From Phycisphaerales bacterium (lineage in GTDB: Bacteria > Planctomycetota > Phycisphaerae > Phycisphaerales > UBA1924): a stretch of DNA of 41,217 nucleotides. The translations under genes and the position numbers were made by a program. The stretch's first letter is position 1, and each line of letters opens with the position of its first letter. Under the pieces are notes generated by a model that was not told where the DNA came from, did no database searches, and saw nothing but the letters and a program-made list of their open reading frames with translations. Positions 33,792 to 41,092 of this stretch are shown in pieces. The DNA is taken from assembly GCA_905339235.1 (NCBI GenBank), contig CAJPFG010000037.1, forward strand, positions 1 to 41,217, read 5' to 3'.

Positions 33792-34640
33792 GTGACCGCC
33801 AGAGAACGAGGATACATCTTCATCGTGCGCTGGCCCGCCGACTTCGACGAGCACGCCCGCACGAGCGCGCTCGCCCGCGCCCTGAACCTGGACCCCTTCG
33901 CCGCCCGCGAGGCGTCCCGGCGCGCCACGCCCGTGCTGGCCGAACGCACCGATCCCGCCGCCGCGGCCATCGGCGTTCAGTCCCTCCTCGCCCTGGGCAT
34001 CCGCGCCCTGGTGACCACGCACGACGAACTGGGATCGCGGATCGACCCGCCCCGCCTGCGTGCGCTGCGGCCCGCGCGCGACGCGCCCGAGCCCATGTAC
34101 CAGGCCGACGTCGAGAACCAGGGCACGATCGGCTTCAAGGCCGCGGACCTGCGGCTGCTCGTCCGCGCCCGGACCCGCGTGATGCTCCGCGAGGTTCGTT
34201 CCGGCGACGCCGGACGCCTGCTTTCGGCGCGGATTGATCCGATCACGCACCTTCCCATGCCCGAATCCTCGGTGATCCGCGGCAAATCCGCGAAGTTCAC
34301 CGAACTGCTCGACCTGCACCTGCGCGATGGAACCCACTATCGATGCGACGCCAGCAGGTTCTCCTTCGTGGACGTGCTGGAGTCCCTGGGCCTGGCGGAC
34401 ATCGAAAACGTGGACCGCCTGGCGGTCAGGCTCACCGAGCAGGCGCCCGCCGCGATGGTGGACACGGCCTTCGACCACGCGGCGTGGCTCACCGGCATGG
34501 TGGGCGAGTTCATGAGCGTGAAGGCTTCGCGGGGCGGAACGGACCGCCGGGGAATGCTGGCGTTCAGCATCTATTCGGCGGTCGTGAGCATGGTGAACCG
34601 GTTCGAGCGGGGGCGGCGGGCCGCGGCCCAAAATCCGTGA
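33792..34640 (+). CDS. Hypothetical protein, planctomycete type
   Basis: 282 residues from GTG 33792; no clear ribosome site. Not recognised. Residues 1-90 (YIFIVRWPADFDEHARTSAL, then LDPFAAREASRRATPVLAER) look like an alpha/beta start repeated in other planctomycete proteins of unknown role. Residues ~130-280 carry ITHLPMPESSVIRG and a helical tail (DHAAWLTGMVGEFMSVKA). No membrane segment or metal motif. Strong GC3 bias supports coding. It is followed 52 bp later by two small membrane protein genes on the same strand. Confidence 0.7.
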   Translation: MTARERGYIFIVRWPADFDEHARTSALARALNLDPFAAREASRRATPVLAERTDPAAAAIGVQSLLALGIRALVTTHDELGSRIDPPRLRALRPARDAPEPMYQADVENQGTIGFKAADLRLLVRARTRVMLREVRSGDAGRLLSARIDPITHLPMPESSVIRGKSAKFTELLDLHLRDGTHYRCDASRFSFVDVLESLGLADIENVDRLAVRLTEQAPAAMVDTAFDHAAWLTGMVGEFMSVKASRGGTDRRGMLAFSIYSAVVSMVNRFERGRRAAAQNP

Positions 34641-34692
34641 ACCCGCGGAGCGCAGACTCCCAACAATACATCGCCAACCCAAGGGGTGCGCC

Positions 34693-34923
34693 ATGTCCAC
34701 CGACCAGTTCGTGCACGCTCTATCCGATAGTGAGATCCTGACCCCGCTGCTCATCTTTGCCGGCGTTGTGATCATCGTGCTCATTCGCAGTGCCGCGAGC
34801 GTGGTTTCCACGGTCGCCCGGGAGCGCACGCGTCGGGAAATCGCCGCGTTCATCGCCGAGGGATCGATGACGCCCGAGCAAGGCGAGAAACTGATGAAGG
34901 CCGGCGAGCGCAAGACCTGCTGA
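34693..34923 (+). CDS. Small single-pass membrane protein, SHOCT-like tail (copy 1)
   Basis: 76 residues from ATG 34693. One N-terminal transmembrane helix (ILTPLLIFAGVVIIVLI), then a basic amphipathic helix (RERTRREIAAFIAEG) and a short SHOCT-like end (GSMTPEQGEKLMKAGE). SHOCT motifs are short C-terminal helices found on many membrane proteins, often thought to mediate oligomer contacts. Ends KTC with one cysteine. Paralogous to the next gene; the pair is probably co-transcribed. Confidence 0.75.
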   Translation: MSTDQFVHALSDSEILTPLLIFAGVVIIVLIRSAASVVSTVARERTRREIAAFIAEGSMTPEQGEKLMKAGERKTC

Positions 34924-34942
34924 CTCACGAAGGGAAGCACCC

Positions 34943-35221
34943 ATGGATCTCATCCCGACGTTGACACTCGCGAGCGCGGAAGAAGTCATCGTGCCCATGG
35001 CGATCGGCGGGGGGCTTCTGGTCGCCATCATCTCGATCATCTCTTCGGCGGTCCGCGCGACCGTCGCGTCGCGCGAGCGCGAGCAGACCCGCCGCGAACT
35101 GGCCGCGTACGTCGCGGAAGGAAGCATCAGCCCCGAAGACGCCGAGAAGATCCTCGCGGCCGGCGAATCCCGCCCCGGGAAGCGGCGCAAGTCCTGCTGC
35201 GCCACGTCGAACGCAGCGTAG
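34943..35221 (+). CDS. Small single-pass membrane protein, SHOCT-like tail (copy 2)
   Basis: 92 residues from ATG 34943, 19 bp after copy 1, with GAAGGGA upstream. Same plan: a hydrophobic helix (VPMAIGGGLLVAIISIIS), the conserved REREQTRRELAAYVAEGSIS and a PEDAEKILAAGE helix. It has an extra basic Cys-containing tail (RRKSCCATS). The REL/IAAYVAEGSI-PE block is the part most conserved between the two copies and is likely the functional piece. Confidence 0.78.
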   Translation: MDLIPTLTLASAEEVIVPMAIGGGLLVAIISIISSAVRATVASREREQTRRELAAYVAEGSISPEDAEKILAAGESRPGKRRKSCCATSNAA

Positions 35222-35237
35222 TTCCCGCAAAGCGAAA

Positions 35238-35262
35238 GGCCCCCGGAGACGCTCCGGGGGCC
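35238..35262 (+). terminator. Strong GC hairpin after the small membrane protein pair
   Basis: GGCCCCCGGAG-ACG-CTCCGGGGGCC: perfect 11-bp stem, 3-nt loop, 16 bp past the stop at 35221. There is no plus-strand U-run. On the minus strand it is followed by TTTCGCTTT, so it may work in both directions. Confidence 0.6.
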
Positions 35263-35326
35263 GCGTACCTTGCGAACGGCCGGGCGTTCAGCCGCTCAGC
35301 AGTGATTCACCGGCGACTCGCTGTGC

Positions 35327-35435
35327 GCCACACTTGCCATTTGCCATTTCTCCCCCCGCCATTGGCCACTTCCCAACGCCCCGACGCCCCACGCCCAAAC
35401 CACCGGCTCCCCACCAGCATCAACAGGTCCTGGCA
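35327..35435 (+). repeat. Degraded partial copy of the 2845-3873 gene
   Basis: 35378-35435 matches 3818-3875 (about eight or nine mismatches), and 35330-35360 carries the TTGCCATTTGCCATTTCTCC units seen in that gene's linker (2862-2900, 3430-3465). The middle of the gene is absent, as if deleted. It lies in the 324-bp gap between the small membrane genes and truA, where I see no intact gene. Confidence 0.5.
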
Positions 35436-35545
35436 ACATTCCGGCCGGCTTGGCGCTTTGCAACTTGCCCCGCGGCAACTTGGCCTCAAGCATGTCTCCC
35501 GGCCCGCAAGAGCCTCTATGGCTCGGCCGCGACCTCAGCGCCCCC

Positions 35546-36532
35546 ATGCCCCGATACAAACTCACGATCGCGTACGACGGGACCAACTTCTGCGGATGGC
35601 AGAAGCAGGAGCCGTACGCGCCCGCGGATGATGATGCTCTTCCGGCCGATCAGCGGCCCACCCGACCGGGGCCCGACAAACTCGCGGCCGCCGAGCGTTT
35701 GGCGGTGCGCGAGGGCGAAACGCGCCCTCGCATGGCCTTGCGGACCGTCCAGGGCGTCGTCGAGAACGCCGTGCGCGAGGTGGTGCGCGAGAATGCCGTG
35801 CTGCTGGGCGCAAGCCGGACCGATGCCGGCGTCCACGCGCGCGGGCAGGTGGCGGCGTTCTCGTGCGAGCCGCGGGATGAACACGCTCAGGCCGCTGAAT
35901 CACCCGAACCTTCGGCGCCGCGCACGGGCTGGCCGCTGGCGCGCGGGACCGATCGGCTGGTCCGGGCCCTGAACGGAAAGTTGGCCGACGATGTCGTGGT
36001 CATGGCCTGCGAACCGGTATCACACGCCTTCGATCCCATTCAGGACGCCGTCGCCAAGGCGTATTCGTACACGCTGCACGTCTCGCCCGCCGCGGGGAAC
36101 GGCCTGCGCCCTCTGTGGGATCGGCGGTACGTGCACCACGTGTGGGAGGAACTGGATGTGGGCCGCATGCAGGAGGCCGCGGCCGGCTTCGTGGGAGAGC
36201 ATGACTTCGCGGCCTTCGCCGCCGCCGGGCACGGAAGGCTCACGACCGTGCGGCGCGTCTTCTCCTGCGGCGTCCGAGAGATTCAGAACGATGAGTGCGG
36301 TATCGCCGACACGTGCCCGGGCAGCCGCCGGGTGCGGATCGAGATTTCGGGCAGCGGCTTCCTGTGGAACATGGTGCGGATCATCGCCGGTACGCTCGTG
36401 GAAGTGGGGCGCGGGCGCAACGCTCCCGCCGACATCGCGGCGATCATCGCGTCGCGGGAGCGCCGGATGGCGGGGCCGACCTTGCCGCCAGCGGGTCTGT
36501 GCCTGGAATGGGTGAAGTATGCCGCCACGTGA
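35546..36532 (+). CDS. truA: tRNA pseudouridine(38-40) synthase with lineage-specific insertions
   Basis: 328 residues from ATG 35546 (MPRYKLTIAYDGTNFCGWQ, the canonical TruA start); the frame is open further upstream, but that part overlaps the degraded repeat. Catalytic Asp93 sits in SRTDAGVHARGQV. Later family blocks are present: NGKLADDVVV, AKAYSYTLH, GEHDFAAFAAAG and GSGFLWNMVRIIAGTLVEVG. The protein is about 60 residues longer than E. coli TruA because of a charged Pro-rich insertion at residues ~23-62 and a second at ~110-137. Both are outside the catalytic core. Cytoplasmic tRNA anticodon-arm modification. The end overlaps the next gene by 14 bp. Confidence 0.94.
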   Translation: MPRYKLTIAYDGTNFCGWQKQEPYAPADDDALPADQRPTRPGPDKLAAAERLAVREGETRPRMALRTVQGVVENAVREVVRENAVLLGASRTDAGVHARGQVAAFSCEPRDEHAQAAESPEPSAPRTGWPLARGTDRLVRALNGKLADDVVVMACEPVSHAFDPIQDAVAKAYSYTLHVSPAAGNGLRPLWDRRYVHHVWEELDVGRMQEAAAGFVGEHDFAAFAAAGHGRLTTVRRVFSCGVREIQNDECGIADTCPGSRRVRIEISGSGFLWNMVRIIAGTLVEVGRGRNAPADIAAIIASRERRMAGPTLPPAGLCLEWVKYAAT

Positions 36533-36974
36533 ACGAGCCTGGCTCAAGTGGGTCGCGACGGCGATGTTCGTCGCCGGCGTCGTGGGTCTGGGCCTATCCG
36601 AGGTCTGGGGCCTGAATCTGAGCCTGGGCACCCGCACTCGCGGCGCGCACGCCGCAGTGGCGCGATCGACCTTCGTGTTCAACTCCTGGGGAACCGGTCC
36701 AATGCACCGCGGCAGAAACGTGTCGTTGATTCCCGCGGCTCAGCACCAGAACGATCGCCGCTGGTGGGTGGAGTGGCGCTCGAGCCCGGGATCGCTCAGT
36801 TTGTGGTTGCCGCTGTGGGTGCTTCCCATTCCACTGGGCGCATGGGCGGCCCTCGCATGGCGCAGCCGCGCCCCCGTGGGCCCCGCCTGCCGCGCCTGCG
36901 GATACTCGCTCCAAGGCGTCGGCAAAGGCGTCTGCCCGGAGTGCGGGGAAGAGTGCAAGCCCGGCAACGGGTGA
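36519..36974 (+). CDS. Membrane protein with C-terminal zinc ribbon
   Basis: 151 residues from ATG 36519, overlapping the end of truA. Two hydrophobic segments (WVATAMFVAGVVGLGL and LWLPLWVLPIPLGAWAALAW) flank a ~65-residue extracytoplasmic loop; the tail is CRACGYSLQGVGKGVCPECG. It has the same architecture as the 37140 protein: helix, loop, helix, ribbon. Function unknown. Translational coupling to truA is likely. Confidence 0.75.
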   Translation: MPPRERAWLKWVATAMFVAGVVGLGLSEVWGLNLSLGTRTRGAHAAVARSTFVFNSWGTGPMHRGRNVSLIPAAQHQNDRRWWVEWRSSPGSLSLWLPLWVLPIPLGAWAALAWRSRAPVGPACRACGYSLQGVGKGVCPECGEECKPGNG

Positions 36975-37065
36975 CGCCGGGGTACAGCATGCGACCGTTC
37001 GGAACAGGCGCCCCGCTAGACTCCTCGCATGGCTCCGCGGCCGGCTGGCGGCGGGCAAACCGGGG

Positions 37066-37143
37066 GTGTGCCCGGGATGCGGGTACGAAATACGGGGCGC
37101 CAAGGGGTGCCCGGAGTGCGGCCGAGAGGAGGTCCACACGTGA
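37066..37143 (+). CDS. Very short zinc-ribbon ORF, possibly a gene remnant
   Basis: In a frame of its own, 37066-37143 reads VCPGCGYEIRGAKGCPECGR and six more residues to a TGA that overlaps the next GTG start (GTGA). The two CX2C pairs match the ribbon tails of the flanking proteins. The frame is open upstream into the previous gene but has no good start (GTG 37066 or CTG 37045). It is either a tiny metal-binding peptide or the surviving tail of a lost helix-loop-helix-ribbon gene. Confidence 0.35.
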   Translation: MCPGCGYEIRGAKGCPECGREEVHT

Positions 37144-37667
37144 ACCGGAAGACCCTCGCGGGCATCGTGGCGGCGGCGCTGATCGTGGTGCTCTCGCTCG
37201 CCAGCCTGTGGGACGTGCAGTTACTCAGCCCGGGGCGAATGGTGTTCGCACATCTCAGCCGCGGCGCGCTGACGGTCCGGGTCTTTCAGCCCGGTCACTT
37301 CACGATCAGCAGCCCGGGCGTGTACTTCGGCGGCTTCTCGGGCGGATCGCTGATCTGGCGGCCTCGGGCCGCGCTGCACGACCGGCTCTGGATCTCCCCC
37401 ACGCCGCCCGCAGGGAGTGGGCCCACGTCGGTGAACTCGAAGCAGATCCGGTGCTCGGTGCTCGTGGTCCCGGCGTACCTGCCGCTCCTGATCGTGGTCT
37501 GTGGCGGCGGGGCGTGGTGGTGGCTGCGCCGGCGGTCGCGCCGGCCCGGACACTGCCGCTCGTGCGGATACGACCGGCGCGGGCTGCCGGGTAGGTGCCC
37601 GGAATGCGGCGGCGAAGGCGCGTGGCGAGCGATTCTCGCCGCCGTCGCGCATTGCGGGTGCGCGTGA
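37140..37667 (+). CDS. Membrane protein with C-terminal zinc ribbon
   Basis: 175 residues from GTG 37140, with GAGGAGG at 7-nt spacing; an ATG at 37029 would add 37 residues that overlap the short ribbon ORF in another frame and look non-coding. Hydrophobic segments TLAGIVAAALIVVLSLAS and VLVVPAYLPLLIVVCGGGAW surround a beta-rich loop; the tail is CRSCGYDRRGLPGRCPECG. Third ribbon-tailed membrane protein within 6 kb on this strand. Function unknown. Confidence 0.75.
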   Translation: MNRKTLAGIVAAALIVVLSLASLWDVQLLSPGRMVFAHLSRGALTVRVFQPGHFTISSPGVYFGGFSGGSLIWRPRAALHDRLWISPTPPAGSGPTSVNSKQIRCSVLVVPAYLPLLIVVCGGGAWWWLRRRSRRPGHCRSCGYDRRGLPGRCPECGGEGAWRAILAAVAHCGCA

Positions 37668-37689
37668 GCAGTATGCTTTGGCCGCGTCC

Positions 37690-38988
37690 ATGCGCATCCT
37701 CCACATCTCAACCCGGCTCATCCTCGGCGGATCGCAGGAGAACACGGTTCTCTCCTGCGAAGGCCAGGCGCGCCTGGGGCACGAGGTGCACCTGGCGTTC
37801 GGACCCATCTACGGGCCCGAGGGCTCGCACCTGGCGCGGGTGGAGGCGTTCAACGCCCACGCCCGGGCACGCGGCGGGCGGGAGATCATCACCCACATCG
37901 TGCCGGACCTCGTGCGCGAGATCAGCCCGTTTCGAGACCGGCGGTGCCGGCGCCAGTTGCGGGCGCTGATCCAGCGGCTCCGGCCCGACATCGTGCACAC
38001 GCACTCCAGCAAGGCCGGAATACTCGGCCGCGCCGCCGCGTGGGATGCGAACCGCCGGCTCGCGAGCGGGCAAGGACGGTGCGGCGTGGTGCACACGATC
38101 CACGGGCCCCCGTTCATGCCCGTGGAGGGCGGGGCTTTCAAGCGGCTCAAGGTCCGAATGGTCAACTACGGCTACACGCTGGCCGAGCGGTACGCGGCCG
38201 GGCGTTGCCACGTCATCGTCAGCGTCGCCGACGCGATGACCCGCGAGTTCCTGGCCCGCGGCATCGGCCGCCCGCCGCAGTACCTCACCGTGCGATCGGG
38301 GATGGAAGTCGCGCCTTACCTGATGGCGACCCCCGGACAGACTCGGGTGGAGGTGCGGGCGAGGCTGGGGCTCTCGGAAGCCGACTTTGTCGTCGGCACC
38401 GTCGCGCGCCTCGCCGAGCACAAGGGGCACGACGACCTGCTGGATGCGATCGGCCCGGACCTCAAGGCGAACCCGCGCTGGAAGATGCTGTGGGTGGGAA
38501 ATGGATGGTGGCGGGAGCGGTTGCTCGCGAGGGCGCGGGCAATGGGGCTGGTAGTGGTCGAGCGGGACGCGAAGCGTGCGAGCGGAACCCCGCGCGCCGG
38601 CGAGGCGCCCCCGCAGGTCATTCTTACCGGACTGGTGCCGCCGGACCAGATCCCCGGCCTGATCCGCGCCATGGATGTGCTGGCCCACCCGAGTTACCGC
38701 GAAGGCCTGCCCCGGACCGTCCCGCAGGCCCTGCTGTGCGCGGTGTGCCCGGTGGCCTACGACGTGGACGGCACGGGAGAGGTCTGTCGCGACATGGAAA
38801 CCGGACGCCTGGTGCCCCTCGCGGACTCGACGCGCCTGGGCGAGGCCGTCCGCTGGTGCGCGGCCAACCCCGGCGCGCGAAAGCAACTCGCGGAACGCGG
38901 CCGCGAAGAGTGCCGCGTGGCGTTCAGCGCGGAGAAGATGGTGCAGGAGTTGGAGGAGGTCTACCGCCGCGCGCTCGCGGGCGCCTGA
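37690..38988 (+). CDS. GT4-family glycosyltransferase
   Basis: 432 residues from ATG 37690 (MRILHISTRLILGGSQENTV, the usual GT-B N-terminus with a Gly-rich loop). The upstream extension to 37501 overlaps the previous gene and is rejected. Later landmarks: PDIVHTHSSKAGILGRAAAW, VHTIHGPPFMP, VVGTVARLAEHKGHDDLLDA and VLAHPSYREGLPRTVPQAL (EX7E-type donor-binding region). Retaining transferase; the sugar donor and acceptor are not predictable, likely cell-surface polysaccharide or glycolipid. No SD sequence is clear. No other glycan genes are adjacent. Confidence 0.9.
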   Translation: MRILHISTRLILGGSQENTVLSCEGQARLGHEVHLAFGPIYGPEGSHLARVEAFNAHARARGGREIITHIVPDLVREISPFRDRRCRRQLRALIQRLRPDIVHTHSSKAGILGRAAAWDANRRLASGQGRCGVVHTIHGPPFMPVEGGAFKRLKVRMVNYGYTLAERYAAGRCHVIVSVADAMTREFLARGIGRPPQYLTVRSGMEVAPYLMATPGQTRVEVRARLGLSEADFVVGTVARLAEHKGHDDLLDAIGPDLKANPRWKMLWVGNGWWRERLLARARAMGLVVVERDAKRASGTPRAGEAPPQVILTGLVPPDQIPGLIRAMDVLAHPSYREGLPRTVPQALLCAVCPVAYDVDGTGEVCRDMETGRLVPLADSTRLGEAVRWCAANPGARKQLAERGREECRVAFSAEKMVQELEEVYRRALAGA

Positions 38989-39094
38989 CGCGGAGTCGGA
39001 GGACGACCCGAAGTCCGCGCCACGCCGCGCCGGGTTTTCCACCAGCGGCGACCGAGGCCGCGCCTACCGTCCCGTCCTTCAGGAGGATTCCCCA

Positions 39095-39577
39095 GTGGCA
39101 CGACTCGCACCCAAGTTCGTTCCGCCCGGCATCGGCCCCGTGCTCAACGGCCCCGGCGGGGACATCAGCATTCCCAAGATCATGGCGACGGAGACGGCGG
39201 ATCGCCTTTCCGTAACCGAGCACACCGTCATGCCCCTCAGCGGCCCGCCCCTGCACGTCCATAGCCGCGAGGATGAGGCCTTCTGGGTGCTCGACGGCGA
39301 GGTCGCGTTCTGGGTGGACGGCAAGAAGATCGTCGCATCGGCAGGGTCGTTCGTCTTCGGCCCCCGCGGCGTGCCCCACACCTTCCGCAACCTCCGCTCC
39401 CAACCCTCCCGGATGCTCCTGGTCGTCACGCCGCCGTCGAACTTCGAGGAGTTCTATTCCAAAATCGGCGGCCCACGCGAAGACGGCACGGCCCCATCGG
39501 AGGCCGAGGTCATCGAGCGAATTGTCCGCCACGCGCCCGGACACGGGATCGAGATCCTGGGGCCGAGCCCGCTGTAG
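39095..39577 (+). CDS. Cupin-domain protein
   Basis: 160 residues from GTG 39095, with AGGAGG at 8-nt spacing. Single beta-barrel cupin: motif 1 PLHVHSREDEAFWVLDGEVAFWVDG (His-x-His, Glu, from residue ~48) and motif 2 SFVFGPRGVPHTFRN (Pro, His). These residues normally bind one divalent metal. Small single-domain cupins of this type include dioxygenases and quercetinase-like or sensor proteins; the substrate is unknown. A cytoplasmic location is likely. Isolated transcription unit. Confidence 0.88.
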   Translation: MARLAPKFVPPGIGPVLNGPGGDISIPKIMATETADRLSVTEHTVMPLSGPPLHVHSREDEAFWVLDGEVAFWVDGKKIVASAGSFVFGPRGVPHTFRNLRSQPSRMLLVVTPPSNFEEFYSKIGGPREDGTAPSEAEVIERIVRHAPGHGIEILGPSPL

Positions 39578-39599
39578 GCGGGTTCAAAAACAATCCGAT

Positions 39600-39628
39600 T
39601 TGACGGTTTGGTCTTCGTTTGCTATCCT
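39600..39628 (+). promoter_or_regulatory. Sigma70-type promoter of the DUF5131-TcmP module
   Basis: TTGACG at 39600-39605 and TATCCT at 39623-39628 with an exact 17-bp spacer, 22 bp before the ATG at 39650. This is the clearest promoter in the window and suits expression of a transferred module in many hosts. Confidence 0.7.
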
Positions 39629-39649
39629 GCGCCGGCAACGGAGCGACTC

Positions 39650-40429
39650 ATGGGTCAAGGCACCGGCATCGAGTGGACAGAAGCGACGTGGAATCCGGTC
39701 GCGGGTTGCACGCCGATTTCGCCGGGCTGCCTCAACTGCTACGCCGCACGCCTCGCGCTGCGGTTGGAGCGAATGAACGAGGCCGGGTGCCAGAAGTACT
39801 GCGGCACGGCCAAGCGGCACAACGGGCGACCGGTCTTCACCGGACGGATCAACTTCGATGCGGCCGCGCTAGACCTCCCGCGGCGGTGGAAGAAGGGCAA
39901 GCGCATCTTCGTCAACTCGATGAGCGACCTCTTCCACGAGGCCGTGACGGACGTGTTCATCCGGCGCGTTTTCAAGGTGATGAACGAGTGCCCTCAGCAC
40001 CAGTTCCAAGTATTGACGAAGCGGCCCGGCCGCGCCCGAGATATGGCGGACGAACTGAACTGGTCGCCGAACATCTGGATGGGGACCTCGGTCGAGAATG
40101 CGATGTACACGTGGCGGATCAAGGAACTCGTCGCCATCAAGGCCGCGCACGTTCGCTTCCTGTCGTGCGAGCCGCTGATCGGCCCGATTCCGAAGCTGCC
40201 GCTGGCGGGCATCCACTGGGTAATCGTGGGCGGCGAGAGCGGGCCCGGGGCGCGGCCAATGGAGGCGGAGTGGGTCGAGCAGATCAGGGACAGGTGTCTT
40301 GCTCAACGAGTCGCTTTTTTCTTCAAGCAATGGGGCGGTATTCGAAAACACGAAACTGGTCGCTCCCTCGACCGTCGAACCTGGGATGAGTTTCCTGCGC
40401 TGGAATGCCTGCACAAGCAGCCCCTATGA
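39650..40429 (+). CDS. DUF5131 / phage Gp37-Gp68 family three-cysteine protein
   Basis: 259 residues from ATG 39650, with GGAG at 6-nt spacing. The N-terminus (TGIEWTEATWNPVAGC, then CLNCYA) shows Cys20, Cys27 and Cys30 in a CX6CX2C pattern, which defines the family and gives the name three-Cys motif to its partner. The pattern recalls an Fe-S site of radical-SAM-like proteins. Further family blocks: KRIFVNSMSDLFHEAV, FQVLTKRPGRA, WMGTSVEN, FLSCEPLIGPI, WVIVGGESGPGARPM and FFFKQWGG. The family occurs in phages and mobile islands; its reaction is not established to my knowledge. It overlaps tcmP by ATGA, implying coupled translation and joint function. Confidence 0.9.
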   Translation: MGQGTGIEWTEATWNPVAGCTPISPGCLNCYAARLALRLERMNEAGCQKYCGTAKRHNGRPVFTGRINFDAAALDLPRRWKKGKRIFVNSMSDLFHEAVTDVFIRRVFKVMNECPQHQFQVLTKRPGRARDMADELNWSPNIWMGTSVENAMYTWRIKELVAIKAAHVRFLSCEPLIGPIPKLPLAGIHWVIVGGESGPGARPMEAEWVEQIRDRCLAQRVAFFFKQWGGIRKHETGRSLDRRTWDEFPALECLHKQPL

Positions 40430-41092
40430 GCAAGGCCGACCTGACACATTTCGACGAGTACAGGCTTCAGACTCAACTCAAGCATTCCATCCTTCAGTCA
40501 TACCTCGGTGCATACCTCGCGGTCCTTGGCACAAAGCACAAGACCATCGTGTACATCGACGCGTTCGCCGGTCGCGGGTTCTACAACGACTCGAAGGGTA
40601 CTCGTCATGACGGTTCACCCATTCGTGCTCTGGCCATCGTCGCATCGGACAAAAAGTTCCATGACCGCGTGCAGTGCATCTTCATTGAGCGGAGGCCAGA
40701 TCATTTCGGTGATCTTGAGGCTCGCGTCAACGAGTTCCTCAAAGGCACATCTTTGCCCAAGTCGCCCATCCTTCAGAATGCCGCATTTGGTGAGGTGATG
40801 GACGGGCTGAGTGGCTTTTTCAACAATCCATCCACCAGGCTTGCTCCGACCTTCCTGTTCATTGACCCCTGCGGCGTGGAAGGTGTGAGACTCCGAGACA
40901 TCGTGGAGATTCTCGCCCGTGACGGATGCGAGGTTTTCGTTTTCTTCAACTACGACGGCGTCAATCGAATCGTTGGCTTGGCCGAAGCGAAGGGTGAAAG
41001 CGACACTCTGCGTGACCTATTTGGTTCCCAAGCAAGAGTAGATCGGTTAATACGGGCGCTTGATTCGAGGTCCAAGCCTGACCTGCTCCCCG
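40426..41092 (+). pseudogene. tcmP: TcmP, three-Cys-motif partner protein, interrupted by an IS
   Basis: Starts at ATG 40426 inside the end of the DUF5131 gene. About 222 codons remain before the IS3 end at 41093. Family segments: FDEYRLQTQLKHSILQSYLG, IVYIDAFAGRG, FLFIDPCGVEGV and EVFVFFNYDGVNRI. The IDAFAGRG/FIDPCG pair resembles the SAM-binding and catalytic region of a Rossmann-fold methyltransferase-like protein, which is inference. TcmP is named for co-occurrence with the three-cysteine protein; its role is unknown. Base composition is lower in GC than the 25-39 kb genes. The frame continues ~40 codons into the IS before a stop, giving a fusion tail that is not TcmP. The missing 3' part may lie beyond the IS outside the window. 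Confidence 0.82.

Noticed and set aside
33492..34940. 482-codon minus-strand frame joining the start of aat in a different frame
   Set aside because: It runs antisense through the 33792 gene and out of frame into aat; no family resemblance.
39095..39107. GTGGCACGACTCG at the cupin start, identical to the first 13 bases of the palindromic repeat
   Set aside because: Homology stops after 13 bases, it encodes conserved cupin sequence and there is no second arm; treated as coincidence.
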